A DNA stretch of 43,291 nucleotides from a virus (IMGVR_UViG_3300020051_000030:1-43291); one strand, 5' to 3'. Counted from the first letter of the stretch, positions 8,621-17,316 are shown. Notes: generated from the letters alone by a model not told the origin. Made by a program: numbers and translations.

Positions 8621-9347
8621 GGATAAAGCAGTAGAGGCAATTAGAACGCATCAAGCTGAAATATTAAAGCAAGACCCTTCATTTATTGACCCTATTAAAA
8701 AGTCAATATCTGACAAGTTAAGCGAAGAAAAGATAGTTGCAATTAAGCAGTTAAAGAAGTCTTTTAAAACACTTGCAGGAGTTGAGTTGACGAATGACCA
8801 ATTGAATGAAATGTCTGCTGAAGAACTGTTCAAATTAGGATTTTCAAAGAAAGTTGATAATGCAGAAGTAGATAAGCTAAGGGCTGACATTATGGAACTT
8901 GCAAAAGCTAAACAAGCTATTGAAGAGTCAACTGAAAGCAAAATCAATGAAGTAGTAAATCGATATGAAAGTCAATTCCAAGCAGAAAAGATTGAAAGCG
9001 AATTGACATCTGCAATTTCAGATTCAAAGATTGAATTTATTGTAAATCATTCAACGGCTAAAATGCTATTAAAGTCGGAATTGGCAAATAATGGCATTAC
9101 AATGTTTTATGACAAAGAAAAGAAAAAACTTGTTTTCAAGTCAGGAGAATATGATGCGATGAAAGCGGATAAAACTGGAATTGCTGATTTGAAATACTAC
9201 ATTGAAACATATCTTTCCGACGTAACGAAAAAATCAAACGGTAATCCAAACGGCGGAAGCGGTCAAACGGTTATCGACAAAGAAAAATTAGATAAGTTAC
9301 CTGCATCAGTAAGGGAAAACCTTGCGAGGCTTCAGGCAGTCAACTAA
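8547..9347 (+). CDS. Capsid scaffolding-like protein
   Basis: A 266-residue, highly charged, almost wholly helical protein (long Lys/Glu/Ala runs, predicted coiled coil at roughly residues 100-150) with a Gly/Asn-rich hinge near residue 235 and a short closing helix. This composition and its position directly before the major capsid gene are typical of scaffolding proteins, which guide capsid assembly and then leave or are cleaved. No protease motif is visible. The ATG overlaps the previous gene by 74 bp. Confidence 0.65.
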   Translation: MENLLKKLGIQNLDNLKDEEGNLNEDKAVEAIRTHQAEILKQDPSFIDPIKKSISDKLSEEKIVAIKQLKKSFKTLAGVELTNDQLNEMSAEELFKLGFSKKVDNAEVDKLRADIMELAKAKQAIEESTESKINEVVNRYESQFQAEKIESELTSAISDSKIEFIVNHSTAKMLLKSELANNGITMFYDKEKKKLVFKSGEYDAMKADKTGIADLKYYIETYLSDVTKKSNGNPNGGSGQTVIDKEKLDKLPASVRENLARLQAVN

Positions 9348-9459
9348 TCGAATACAGAATTACTGAGTGTGCATCCACTTTGATAGATGTTTGTTGCGCC
9401 AATTGGAGGCGTTATAAGTATCCTGAAATCTTTTTTTCAAACTTTTAACGCTAAAAATC

Positions 9460-10575
9460 ATGGCAACAATTAAAAATGCTACGCCTCAATTTCCGTGCCT
9501 TGTAGCACAGGTAGCAATCAATGAGGCTTTTATTGAACATCCCGGCTCATTACCTGCAAGCGCAGGCGCATACGATGCCCTTATTGCTCAAACCAACAGA
9601 ACAGGTTTTATCCAAACTCAGTCTGATTTGGTTTCTTCTCAACCTACTGCTGAGTCAAACCGTAAAGTTCAGGTGCGTTACATTCCAACAGATTGTGACC
9701 CTGAGTTTGAGTTTGATACTTGCGACCTTGATATCGCACCAACACCGACTTACAAAACTGCTGACCTTACAGCTAACCTTTCTTACGGATGGGGTTTCGA
9801 CCTTACAGAAAGTGAGTTTAGAGATGCTTGCGATGGTGGTCAACTTGGTCAATATGGTGCAATGATTCTTTCAAAGTACCAGTCTGCAAAACGTCAGTTT
9901 AACAACAAAATCACAACTGCTTTGGCAGCATTGCCCGGCAACTATCCAACAGATGGTTCTGACTCTTTGACTTCTCCATTGTCTATTCCTGTTGTAACTG
10001 CTAACGGCGTTTACAATCCAGCAGGTTTTGGCTTGATTAAATCAATCTTTGACGCAGGTAATATGCTTGTTGACCCTATCTTAGTAGGCGGAACAGGTAT
10101 CACTGACATGGCTGTTAACTCTTTGCGTTATGCAATCGGTAATACAGGACTTGGACAAAATGGTTCTTTCCTTCCAAACTATTTCAGAGATGATACTTTA
10201 AATGCACAGTTTGGCGATGGTGTTACTCACCTTATCGGATGGCGTCCGGGTTTTGTACAATTACTTGAGTGGTATGAAAACGTGGGTGACTACAGAATCA
10301 CTGAAGAGCAAATTGTAAACGGTCAAAGACGTGCTAAAACGCAGAAAGACACTATCGTTACACCTGATGGAGTAAGATGGGATTTCTTCTATTCTTATGA
10401 TTGCGGTGTTCACAAATATCGTTTCCGTAAGTATTTCGGAGTAGCTCCAATTCCTGACGATTCATTTGGTAGCTCTTGCCAAGACTTCAACGGTATCCTC
10501 CACTTTATCGCTTCTTGCGGTGATTTGGATTGTAATACTTTGGATGCTGCATTAGCACCGGGTTCAGGTTCTTAA
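9460..10575 (+). CDS. Major capsid protein
   Basis: A 371-residue protein with codon usage visibly different from its neighbours (abundant GGT, CGT, GCT, AAC and TTC), as expected for the most heavily made phage protein. It follows portal, MuF and scaffold genes, is preceded by its own 112-bp leader and is followed by a strong intrinsic terminator, so it may be expressed as a separate unit. The sequence is rich in Asp, Gly, Phe and Tyr with no long charged helices, consistent with a shell protein. Sequence similarity to the HK97 fold cannot be judged by eye; the call rests on context, expression signs and size. Confidence 0.75.
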   Translation: MATIKNATPQFPCLVAQVAINEAFIEHPGSLPASAGAYDALIAQTNRTGFIQTQSDLVSSQPTAESNRKVQVRYIPTDCDPEFEFDTCDLDIAPTPTYKTADLTANLSYGWGFDLTESEFRDACDGGQLGQYGAMILSKYQSAKRQFNNKITTALAALPGNYPTDGSDSLTSPLSIPVVTANGVYNPAGFGLIKSIFDAGNMLVDPILVGGTGITDMAVNSLRYAIGNTGLGQNGSFLPNYFRDDTLNAQFGDGVTHLIGWRPGFVQLLEWYENVGDYRITEEQIVNGQRRAKTQKDTIVTPDGVRWDFFYSYDCGVHKYRFRKYFGVAPIPDDSFGSSCQDFNGILHFIASCGDLDCNTLDAALAPGSGS

Positions 10576-10598
10576 TATTTACTGTTTGTTTTGTTTGG

Positions 10599-10627
10599 GG
10601 GCGTTCTTAATCGGACGCCCTTTTTTT
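10599..10627 (+). terminator. Intrinsic terminator after the capsid gene
   Basis: An 8-bp stem (GGGCGTTC with GGACGCCC, one G-T pair) around loop TTAATC is followed by seven T residues. It lies 23 bp after the capsid stop codon and separates the capsid transcript from the connector genes. Confidence 0.9.
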
Positions 10628-10661
10628 GTACTTTTAAAATAAAGTTGTAGAGGCATATAAT

Positions 10662-10669
10662 TACATTTG
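10662..10669 (+). promoter_or_regulatory. Promoter -7 element TACATTTG
   Basis: TACATTTG matches TAnnTTTG and stands between the capsid terminator and the next gene, whose best ATG is at 10673. A TTG lies upstream at 10645-10647, but its 14-bp spacing is shorter than usual. The mRNA would have little or no leader. Confidence 0.5.
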
Positions 10670-10672
10670 ATT

Positions 10673-11596
10673 ATGTGCTATGAATACATAGTTGGTATAA
10701 AGGGTTTGTGTGACGACAAGTCGCCACTGTATTACGTTGATGATTTTGGTATCAGTCTTAAAACAGCATCACAACTTACGGATGCAAGGTATAAAAACGG
10801 TTCTGAAATGTTTAACCGTAAACTAAAACTTGCATGGCAATCACTTATCCAAGATGTAATAATCAAAGGTTACAAGCATGACCACATAATGCAATCCTTT
10901 ACGGTTTCAAATGCAGGCACAGAAACCCTCACAGGTGGTACAAAGACTGTTATAATTGGATTTACTGATAACTGCGAGCTAACAGGAACATACATTAATA
11001 AAGTCGTTGTAAACGTAGATACAGGTGGCGCAACTACAATCACAATTAATGGTGATGAATTTCCAGCAACTTTGGTAACTGGATTAAATACTATCTACAT
11101 AAATAAGACTTATGATAAGCAGGTAAGTATATCAATAGACTTATCTGCAATCACTGTTAATAGTGGCAAATCTGTTATAACATCGAACGCAAATACGGCT
11201 TGTATTCAGTCTAATGGTGAAAGCTACGGAATGGCAATTGTTGGAGATTATCGTTGCAATATTGAATCGTACCTTTGCAGATTCCCTGATAAAATTGGAC
11301 TTGCATTAGCTTACAAAACAACGGCTTTACTTTACAAAGAAATGATGCTAAGCACATCGCTTGCTGACATTTTATTTGTAAAAGAGAAAGATTCTATCAT
11401 GACCGAAATCGCATCATTGGATAGCGATGAAAACCTGTTCCAATACGATGATAAAACGGCGGTAACAGATACAATTAAGGTTGCAAAGGGCAAATATCAA
11501 AAGCAAATTGAAGTTATAAACCGTCAATTGCCTGTACCTAAATGCTTATGCTGCTTACAGGCAGTAAAATCACAATACATTATTTCAATACCTTAA
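10673..11596 (+). CDS. Putative head-tail connector with an inserted beta domain
   Basis: A 307-residue protein beginning MCYEYIVGIKGLC. The N-terminal 70 residues and C-terminal 120 residues are helical, as in head-tail adaptor proteins. Between them lies an Ig-like beta region of roughly 110 residues rich in Thr, Val and Gly (around TGGATTITINGDEFP). The C-terminus has a Cys cluster (CLCCLQ). First gene after the capsid terminator, in the usual adaptor position. The inserted domain is unusual and could be surface-exposed decoration. Role inferred from context. Confidence 0.5.
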   Translation: MCYEYIVGIKGLCDDKSPLYYVDDFGISLKTASQLTDARYKNGSEMFNRKLKLAWQSLIQDVIIKGYKHDHIMQSFTVSNAGTETLTGGTKTVIIGFTDNCELTGTYINKVVVNVDTGGATTITINGDEFPATLVTGLNTIYINKTYDKQVSISIDLSAITVNSGKSVITSNANTACIQSNGESYGMAIVGDYRCNIESYLCRFPDKIGLALAYKTTALLYKEMMLSTSLADILFVKEKDSIMTEIASLDSDENLFQYDDKTAVTDTIKVAKGKYQKQIEVINRQLPVPKCLCCLQAVKSQYIISIP

Positions 11597-11605
11597 ACAA
11601 ATTAT

Positions 11606-11719
11606 ATGGCTTGCTCATCATGCGGAAAGAAGACAACTATTAAACCAAGTGTAAATAAAACAGTGGTTGTTAAGACTGTCAATTTACCTAAAGCTAATTC
11701 TGTAGTTATCAAAAAATAA
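11606..11719 (+). CDS. Very small CxxC protein
   Basis: A 37-residue protein starting MACSSCGKK, with one CxxC pair then a Thr/Val/Lys-rich tail. It begins 9 bp after the connector gene and its TAA overlaps the ATG of the next gene, so spacing and coupling support a real gene. Small proteins of this style are common between head genes of Bacteroidota phages. Function unknown. Confidence 0.65.
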   Translation: MACSSCGKKTTIKPSVNKTVVVKTVNLPKANSVVIKK

Positions 11720-12165
11720 TGCTAACGTTTGAACAAATATCAAATGCTATACCGGCAGCAGTTCGATTTGCAACTAAAGGAACACTAAATAACCTCGAGG
11801 GCAATATCTTAGAGCGTGTATTTGAATCAGGTAAGCAGGGTATTGACGCAAATGGAAACATTATTAAGCAAGGTAAGCCCTATGGAGTTGGTTATGCAGC
11901 ATTTAGAAAAGCAGCAGGTAAACAAGTGGCATATATTGATTTACAGTTTACAGGCAATTTATTAAGGTCAATTACTACAGTAGAAGACCAAGAAGGCGGG
12001 AAGGTAATAATTTCAACTGCTGATGGGGTAATGAAAGCGGCAGATATTCAAAGAAGATTTAAACAGGAAATATTTGCAGCATCTCAAGATGAAGTTGAGT
12101 TTGCATTTAACGACTTTGAAAGACTATTTTTTATTGCACTTGATGACGAATTAGCAACATTATGA
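11719..12165 (+). CDS. HK97 gp10-like / head-tail joining protein candidate
   Basis: A 148-residue alpha/beta protein with a central AYIDLQFTGNLLRSITTVE segment, where the F/YTG.LRRSI-type pattern recalls virion morphogenesis or HK97 gp10-type head-tail connector proteins. It sits between the adaptor and a probable tail terminator, as that family usually does. Overlaps at both ends (taATG, ATGA) point to one coupled operon. Assignment is moderate. Confidence 0.55.
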   Translation: MLTFEQISNAIPAAVRFATKGTLNNLEGNILERVFESGKQGIDANGNIIKQGKPYGVGYAAFRKAAGKQVAYIDLQFTGNLLRSITTVEDQEGGKVIISTADGVMKAADIQRRFKQEIFAASQDEVEFAFNDFERLFFIALDDELATL

Positions 12166-12614
12166 TATACGCTGACTTACTACAACGTTTCCGCTCCTTT
12201 GACTTTAAAGTTGATGGAATAGCAATGCTTAGAGGCGAACGCTTAGAAACGTTAGCCGTTGGAGATAGGACTATTGATTTAGACTGTGGGAACATTGGCT
12301 ATATCCGTACATCAGGGCGCATTACATATAGCAATCCAATTCAAATTACTTGCAATTATTCAATTCAGAACGCAACGGAGGAAATGTATTTGGTATTAAT
12401 TTTGTCACCAAATGACAATTTAGTAGATTATGTTACAAAGGCATTTAATATTTTATCATCTAGTTCAGGCGTAACAGTTACAAGTCAATTGGCAATTAAA
12501 GAAACAATTCAATTACAGGAAAGCATCCCAAATAAAGATATACAACTATACCGATTTACATTCAATTACTCTTATAGGGCGATTCCTAACTGCATAGAAC
12601 CGATACCATGTTAA
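12162..12614 (+). CDS. Putative tail terminator / head-tail joining protein
   Basis: A 150-residue protein of mixed helices and strands with an initial MIYADLLQRFRSFDF helix and a strand-rich C-terminus. It follows the gp10-like gene, the usual place of the protein that caps the tail tube. No specific motif is recognised, so the role is inferred from gene order and size. Confidence 0.45.
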   Translation: MIYADLLQRFRSFDFKVDGIAMLRGERLETLAVGDRTIDLDCGNIGYIRTSGRITYSNPIQITCNYSIQNATEEMYLVLILSPNDNLVDYVTKAFNILSSSSGVTVTSQLAIKETIQLQESIPNKDIQLYRFTFNYSYRAIPNCIEPIPC

Positions 12615-12877
12615 TCATTTACGCTTTCATATGTGCTACATTTTCGGACTTAATTGATGACTGTCTAAAGGAAGGAATGATATTTGAAAAGTGGGGGAAA
12701 ATAGTTGAAAATAAGTTTTGGCTCAAGCCTTTAGGCGGTTGTTTGATATGCACAAACGTATGGATAAATATAGTATTGTACTTTATTCTTATGTTTTACG
12801 GCAAAGAGTTTGATTTTGTGCTATTGTTTGGTCAAATCGGATTGAGCAATTACTTTCTTAAAAAGTTTGTGATATGA
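12608..12877 (+). CDS. Small membrane protein with a GGCLICTNVW motif
   Basis: An 89-residue protein with an N-terminal hydrophobic helix (MLIIYAFICATF), a central GGCLICTNVW motif and a second strong hydrophobic segment (IVLYFILMFY). The Cys-x-x-Cys followed by an aromatic just before a membrane helix is a pattern seen in small Bacteroidota phage membrane proteins. It overlaps both neighbours. Function unknown; a holin-like or membrane-anchoring role cannot be excluded. Confidence 0.55.
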   Translation: MLIIYAFICATFSDLIDDCLKEGMIFEKWGKIVENKFWLKPLGGCLICTNVWINIVLYFILMFYGKEFDFVLLFGQIGLSNYFLKKFVI

Positions 12878-13125
12878 GTTGTTTATGTTGTGATGAGTAC
12901 ATTGAATTGGGTTGCAGAAATTACTGTGATACGATTACTTTTGAATTTACGGCAGAAGATGGACAAATCAGTGGCACTGCTGAAAATAGAGGGGATACTT
13001 GGATTATACTTGCAGAAGTTGAAAACAACGAGTTGACACTTGACTTACAGCAGTTAAGAGAGTTTGGTTTACACGAATTAAAATTTGATGAATTATGTTA
13101 CAAAATTACATTAGGCAACTATTAG
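12874..13125 (+). CDS. Small Cys-rich hypothetical protein
   Basis: An 83-residue acidic protein with a Cys-rich start (MSCLCCDEYIELGCRNYC) followed by a short beta-sandwich-like stretch (CDTITFEFTAEDGQISGTAE). The next gene's ATG lies 31 bp before its stop. Between connector proteins and secreted fibre-like proteins it may be a small structural part; no family recognised. Confidence 0.55.
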   Translation: MSCLCCDEYIELGCRNYCDTITFEFTAEDGQISGTAENRGDTWIILAEVENNELTLDLQQLREFGLHELKFDELCYKITLGNY

Positions 13126-14213
13126 TATTTGCCTTTATATTGGTATCATTTAATGCACTTGGACAATCCTTTGGAACGTCTGTAAGTGCGAGATACGGGG
13201 ATGGATGTAGATTAGATTTTTACAACTCTACAAACGTTAAAATCTTCTCTTTGCGTGGAAGTGAGTTGAGATATTGGTACAATCCAAGCGGTCAAATAAT
13301 CGCTAGGGATGAAAACACACAAGTAACGGATTTATACGGAATAACAGGACTTGCGGCACTGATTGACAGTGTTCAATCTGTTTGCCTTGCAGGTCTTTGC
13401 AGCGGTAGTACACCGATTGAAACCTTTTCTTATTGCGGTGCTGGCGTTTGGGACTTTTACGCAAGTAATGGAAGTGATATAGATACTTTGTCTTATTGCG
13501 CTGCGAGTTGCAGTATTAATCCATTAGTTTATGAAGAGACTTACATTAGAATACATCTTTGGAACGCACAAAATATAAATTTAATAGGAAGTTACCCTTT
13601 TGGAGATTGCGTATTTAGCGGAAATACTTGTGAACAAATTAATTATTGCGCTGATTCTATTAATAATTTAAGTTGTACATTATTTAGTTTTTTTACCGCA
13701 TCTGCTAATGAAGTTCCTTACAATGCAGTCGATAGCTTTGCGTGCCCACCTGAAACAATGAATATTGAAAGTCTTAATTATTTATTAGAGGTAAATCAAT
13801 TTGATACAATTGAATTGTATTTAAAAGGTATTAATGTTAATAATGATACTATTATTACCCAAGATATTGTAATACCTTATAATAACATAGATAGTTTTTC
13901 TGTATTAAGAACTTTAGGAATTAAATTTTTAGATATTGATTTAGATACCACTAACGCAATATTAGAAATAACAGCAAAACCTGTTAAAACAAGCGGACAA
14001 ACCTATGCATCGTCTTCGTTTAAGATTGAGAAGATAGCATTTGCGGATATTTCATCAGGCACTATTTCTGGTTCAACTTATAATCCAAATTTAGGTGAGC
14101 AGTCCAATACATTCAGCTTAACCACAGGCAAAAACACCTTTAAAGTATCGGTTGAAGATACTGATGGGAATATAGCATACTCAATATTTCAAGTCACTAA
14201 AACAGCATTATAA
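13095..14213 (+). CDS. Secreted fibre-like protein 1 with signal peptide
   Basis: A 372-residue protein opening with a Sec signal peptide (LLVFAFILVSFNALGQS, cleavage likely after ALG or GQ). The first mature region of about 90 residues (QSFGTSVSARYGDGCRLDFY) is paralogous to that of the next gene. The middle holds Cys-rich CGAGVWDFY and C.ASC motifs, and the C-terminus looks like an Ig-type beta domain. A signal peptide on a protein of the late structural region is unusual: it may be exported to the cell surface, or be a fibre assembled outside the cytoplasm. It shares one base with the next gene. Function unresolved. Confidence 0.65.
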   Translation: MLQNYIRQLLVFAFILVSFNALGQSFGTSVSARYGDGCRLDFYNSTNVKIFSLRGSELRYWYNPSGQIIARDENTQVTDLYGITGLAALIDSVQSVCLAGLCSGSTPIETFSYCGAGVWDFYASNGSDIDTLSYCAASCSINPLVYEETYIRIHLWNAQNINLIGSYPFGDCVFSGNTCEQINYCADSINNLSCTLFSFFTASANEVPYNAVDSFACPPETMNIESLNYLLEVNQFDTIELYLKGINVNNDTIITQDIVIPYNNIDSFSVLRTLGIKFLDIDLDTTNAILEITAKPVKTSGQTYASSSFKIEKIAFADISSGTISGSTYNPNLGEQSNTFSLTTGKNTFKVSVEDTDGNIAYSIFQVTKTAL

Positions 14214-15361
14214 TGAGAAAGATATTTATACTGATAATTTCAGTTATCGCAATCAATACAGCATTCGCTCAATCCTTTGGCACTACTGCCGAAATCATTA
14301 ACAGTGATTGTAGGATTCAATTTAACAACACAAATGGAACAAAGATATTTGAACTGATTGGCGAAAATCTTACATGGTGGAGGCAATCCAATAACTCAAT
14401 TGTTATTCGTGACAAAGTAACACAAGTTACAATTGCAGCCAATTACAGTGGCACACCTTCATTTGCGGCATTAGATGATAGTTTGGATGCTTGGATATTG
14501 GCTTGTAAAGATTGCTGTAGTGGCGGCGGTAGTGGCGGCGGTTCATCGGTCGGCTTAAACACATTCCAATTCAGCGATGGCAACGGCGGATTCTACCAAC
14601 TCGCCGACACAATTATTGGCGGTGGAGATACGATTTTATTATATGCAGGAGTTGGTAATGGACTAGGCTCAATCGATATAGGTGTGGGGAACAACGCAAA
14701 CGGGGTTGGTTCATTTGCTTTAGGTTTTAGCAATACAGCGAACGGCTTTTTATCAACGACTTTAGGTCAAAGCAATACAGCGAACAGCTTGTTATCAACG
14801 ACTTTAGGTCAAAGCAATACAGCGAACGGCTTGTTATCAACGGTTTTAGGTTTTAGCAATGTTGTTAATGGGCTAGCTGCATTAATAGGCGGCATATTTG
14901 CGGACACGACAGCATCTAACCCCGAAGTGTCACAACCCGAAGACGTATTATTCGCAATGGGGAACGGTAGTGGTGATAGTAGCAGGAGTAATGCTATAAC
15001 ATTGAACCGTAATGGCAATTTGACCACCACAGCGGCATTTGCCAATACTGCATATTGGGTTGACGATACACCGGGAGGATTTACTATACCTAATAATAAA
15101 TATCTTGCGGTGTATGATCCTGCAAGTTTACAGGCGAATGCTACCATAACTCTACCTGCTAATCCGATTGATGGACAAATTCAAGTTATAGCCTTTGGCG
15201 GTGCAATTACAAGCGGAACGGTGGTAACGACCTTAACTCTTGCAACGACAGGTGGGCAAACTATAAATGTAGGCACTGCAGCAGCAGCAGGAACGGTTGA
15301 ACAGCCTTTGACGTTTCAGTTTTTAGCACCCTTGAACAAGTGGTATTTAATCAGCAAATAA
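14213..15361 (+). CDS. Secreted fibre/adhesin-like protein 2 with YadA-type repeats
   Basis: A 382-residue protein with a signal peptide ending NTAFAQS, then the same leading domain as its upstream paralogue (CRIQFNN, KIFELIG, RDKVTQVT). A Gly/Ser linker leads to 14-residue repeats of the type SNTANGLLSTTLGQ, matching the beta-roll head repeats of YadA-like trimeric adhesins. The C-terminal segment (ATITLPANPIDGQIQVI through PLNKWYLISK) resembles phage tail-fibre end domains. Taken together it is probably a trimeric fibre or adhesin that recognises a surface. Why it has a signal peptide is not clear. Confidence 0.7.
   Translation: MRKIFILIISVIAINTAFAQSFGTTAEIINSDCRIQFNNTNGTKIFELIGENLTWWRQSNNSIVIRDKVTQVTIAANYSGTPSFAALDDSLDAWILACKDCCSGGGSGGGSSVGLNTFQFSDGNGGFYQLADTIIGGGDTILLYAGVGNGLGSIDIGVGNNANGVGSFALGFSNTANGFLSTTLGQSNTANSLLSTTLGQSNTANGLLSTVLGFSNVVNGLAALIGGIFADTTASNPEVSQPEDVLFAMGNGSGDSSRSNAITLNRNGNLTTTAAFANTAYWVDDTPGGFTIPNNKYLAVYDPASLQANATITLPANPIDGQIQVIAFGGAITSGTVVTTLTLATTGGQTINVGTAAAAGTVEQPLTFQFLAPLNKWYLISK
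14729..14854 (+). repeat. Tandem 42-bp repeat, three full units
   Basis: AGCAATACAGCGAACGG recurs at 14729, 14771 and 14813, exactly 42 bp apart; a diverged fourth unit starts at 14855. Each unit encodes one 14-residue YadA-like turn. Copy number is likely to vary by slippage and so change fibre length. Confidence 0.9.
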
Positions 15362-15375
15362 TTACACAACAACTT

Positions 15376-16362
15376 ATGAGAACACTATTATTTTTAGCCG
15401 TTATGCTTTACAGTGTAGCGGCTTTTTCTCAAACCTTAGCAGGGTTTAACCAAACCCACTTCGCTAATCATATCACAGATGGCAAGTGCAAGGTTGTACC
15501 TGCATTAGTTCATAGAGTTATTACTGAAATACCTGCTGAACGTAGACAATGGTGTAGGTTTCCCGGTGGAACGGTTGCCAATTTTTGGAATGTAGATATG
15601 TTCGGTCACACGCCTGCCGAAGCAAAAAACAGCAAATGGCAAAGAAATAAAATCAGTCCTATCGTTCCATTTATAGAAGCATCCAAAATAATTGGATGGG
15701 ATGTGATACCTGTAATTAACTTAGTTGAAATCTACAATGGCAAATACACCTTTGAGCAAGGCATGGCATTAAACCTGCGGATGATTAAGATGTTTGTAGA
15801 AGCTGGAATTAATGTGCCATACATTGAATTAGGAAATGAACTTAATATATGGATGAATATCAAAGGCAATAGAGATTACATCCGCAATAAGGCAGAATAT
15901 GACCGTGAGATACAGAAATATTACGACTTATCCGTTCGTGCCAATATGCTAATCAAATCCATTTATCCCAACATTAAAACAGCGGCAGTTTCCGCAAGGT
16001 TCGGATATAATGCAAGGGATAATAAATGGTCAAGCCTATTTAATTACGGTGATTGGGATGGGATTGTGATACATCATTATGAAGATTCAGCAGACCCAAA
16101 GATATGGGAACAACGGATTGCAGAAATGAAGCAACAGGCGGACTTTGCAGGGAAAGAATTGCTATTAACAGAAGTCAACGTTAAACTCGGACCTTCTGTA
16201 AATTCCCCTGCTTACCGAACTAACATCAAACAGACTTGGCTTAGAGATTATCAATCTGAGATTTGGGATATCTGCAAACGGCTAAAGGTAAATGTACTTG
16301 GGTATCACAATATCAGCGGTACTGATGGGCATATTTATAATTATATGCAATTTGGGAAATAA
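15376..16362 (+). CDS. Secreted clan A-like glycoside hydrolase
   Basis: A 328-residue protein with a signal peptide (MRTLLFLAVMLYSVAAFSQ); ATG 15376 is preferred over an earlier in-frame start at 15340 because the signal begins there. The body reads as a TIM barrel: RFPGGTVANFW near residue 61, YIELGNELN with the Asn144-Glu145 acid/base pair, and LLLTEVNV with Glu256 as likely nucleophile, the pattern of clan GH-A. The substrate is unknown. In a phage it could cleave host capsule or exopolysaccharide; a signal peptide implies export from the infected cell. It ends the run of three secreted proteins. Confidence 0.7.
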   Translation: MRTLLFLAVMLYSVAAFSQTLAGFNQTHFANHITDGKCKVVPALVHRVITEIPAERRQWCRFPGGTVANFWNVDMFGHTPAEAKNSKWQRNKISPIVPFIEASKIIGWDVIPVINLVEIYNGKYTFEQGMALNLRMIKMFVEAGINVPYIELGNELNIWMNIKGNRDYIRNKAEYDREIQKYYDLSVRANMLIKSIYPNIKTAAVSARFGYNARDNKWSSLFNYGDWDGIVIHHYEDSADPKIWEQRIAEMKQQADFAGKELLLTEVNVKLGPSVNSPAYRTNIKQTWLRDYQSEIWDICKRLKVNVLGYHNISGTDGHIYNYMQFGK

Positions 16363-16368
16363 AAAAAA

Positions 16369-16391
16369 CCCACCGATTAAAAACCGATGGG
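16369..16391 (+). terminator. Possible weak terminator or stem-loop after the hydrolase gene
   Basis: ACCCA pairs with TGGGT around an interior containing two direct CCGAT copies. A run of eight A residues precedes it, so on the minus strand it would be followed by T residues. The stem is only 5 bp and the assignment is weak. Confidence 0.3.
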
Positions 16392-16466
16392 TACAAAACA
16401 AAACAAGACATGCAGTTAACCAATAACCAATAATTGCAATTTACATAACTTTTTAAATAAATCATC

Positions 16467-16700
16467 ATGGCAGCAAAAAAAGATTGGTCAAAGATTTTGG
16501 ATTTCATCAAAAACAATCCATACATCAAAGAATTGGCATCTAACGGAATTGACAAACTAATTGACTTTTCAAAGAATGGGTTGCCATTCAGAAAGAAAGT
16601 AGTTAATGAAGTTGCAGAATTAAGGGCGGAAATAGAAGCCTTAAAGATTGCAGTTGCTGAATTACTCAAAGATAAAATTGAAGGCGATGGAAACCATTGA
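16467..16700 (+). CDS. Small helical protein of the lysis region
   Basis: A 77-residue basic protein with a C-terminal amphipathic or coiled-coil helix (NEVAELRAEIEALKIAVAEL). No signal peptide or membrane span. Its last 14 bp overlap the next gene. Placement before membrane proteins and an endolysin suggests a lysis accessory, but no family is recognised. Confidence 0.55.
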   Translation: MAAKKDWSKILDFIKNNPYIKELASNGIDKLIDFSKNGLPFRKKVVNEVAELRAEIEALKIAVAELLKDKIEGDGNH

Positions 16701-17007
16701 TGTTTTTTATAGCCTTATATCCGCAGGGCTTGGAGTGTTGCTAATTGTGTTTTGGAACGCATGGCGTGCTAATAGAGGCAAGTTTAGCTTTAATACATGG
16801 CTTGTTGAGAATGGCAACCCAATTGCCTTCACAGGGGCTGCAATCGTATTACTTGTAACTATTTCTGCTATAATTCCCGAAGTAGCGGAAACCGTAAAAA
16901 CAGTAACAGGATTGGACTTGCCAAATTCTGGCAATAAACAGGCGTGGTTTACACTTGGTGCTTTACTTTACGAAGCATCAAGAAAGACCGTTAGGCGCAG
17001 AAAATAA
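16687..17007 (+). CDS. Small membrane protein, holin candidate
   Basis: A 106-residue protein with two hydrophobic spans (LISAGLGVLLIVFWNAW and AIVLLVTISAII) separated by a polar loop, and a strongly basic C-terminus (SRKTVRRRK). Two-span small proteins with a charged tail just upstream of an endolysin fit a class II holin. ATG 16687 is chosen because it immediately precedes the first membrane segment and overlaps the upstream gene only slightly. No specific holin family is recognised. Confidence 0.55.
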   Translation: METIDVFYSLISAGLGVLLIVFWNAWRANRGKFSFNTWLVENGNPIAFTGAAIVLLVTISAIIPEVAETVKTVTGLDLPNSGNKQAWFTLGALLYEASRKTVRRRK

Positions 17008-17058
17008 TAATCTCCCTTAACCAATTACACGACTTCCCTCAGGGTCAAAAATAATATA

Positions 17059-17316
17059 ATGGAAGAACAATTGAAACATTTGGAAAATCAAATGAACGAA
17101 CTTGGTCGAAAATTAGACCATGTATATCGGATCATTACGGGCGAAGAATTTAATGAGGATACAAGCGTAATCAATAGGTTAAAAACAGTTGAGCAACAAG
17201 TTCAATCGTTGGTAAAATTCAAAGAGAAAATAATGTATGTTGCAATTGGTGCGGCTGCTCCTGCATTGTACGGAACCGGTAAATTTTTTGAACTGATTTT
17301 AAAAACATTACAATGA
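17059..17316 (+). CDS. Coiled-coil protein with C-terminal membrane helix
   Basis: An 85-residue protein: a heptad-like start (LKHLENQMNELGRKLDHVY), a second charged helix, then a hydrophobic C-terminal span (IMYVAIGAAAPALYGTG). The arrangement recalls XhlA-type lysis accessory proteins. It overlaps the peptidase gene by 4 bp and so is probably co-translated with it. Confidence 0.6.
   Translation: MEEQLKHLENQMNELGRKLDHVYRIITGEEFNEDTSVINRLKTVEQQVQSLVKFKEKIMYVAIGAAAPALYGTGKFFELILKTLQ

Noticed and set aside
9521-9865. A 114-codon frame within the capsid gene
   Set aside because: Leu-rich +1 shadow of a strongly codon-biased gene.
14809-15147. A 112-codon minus-strand frame inside the secreted fibre-like gene
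   Set aside because: Antisense of a repeat-rich gene; no start context or independent spacing.
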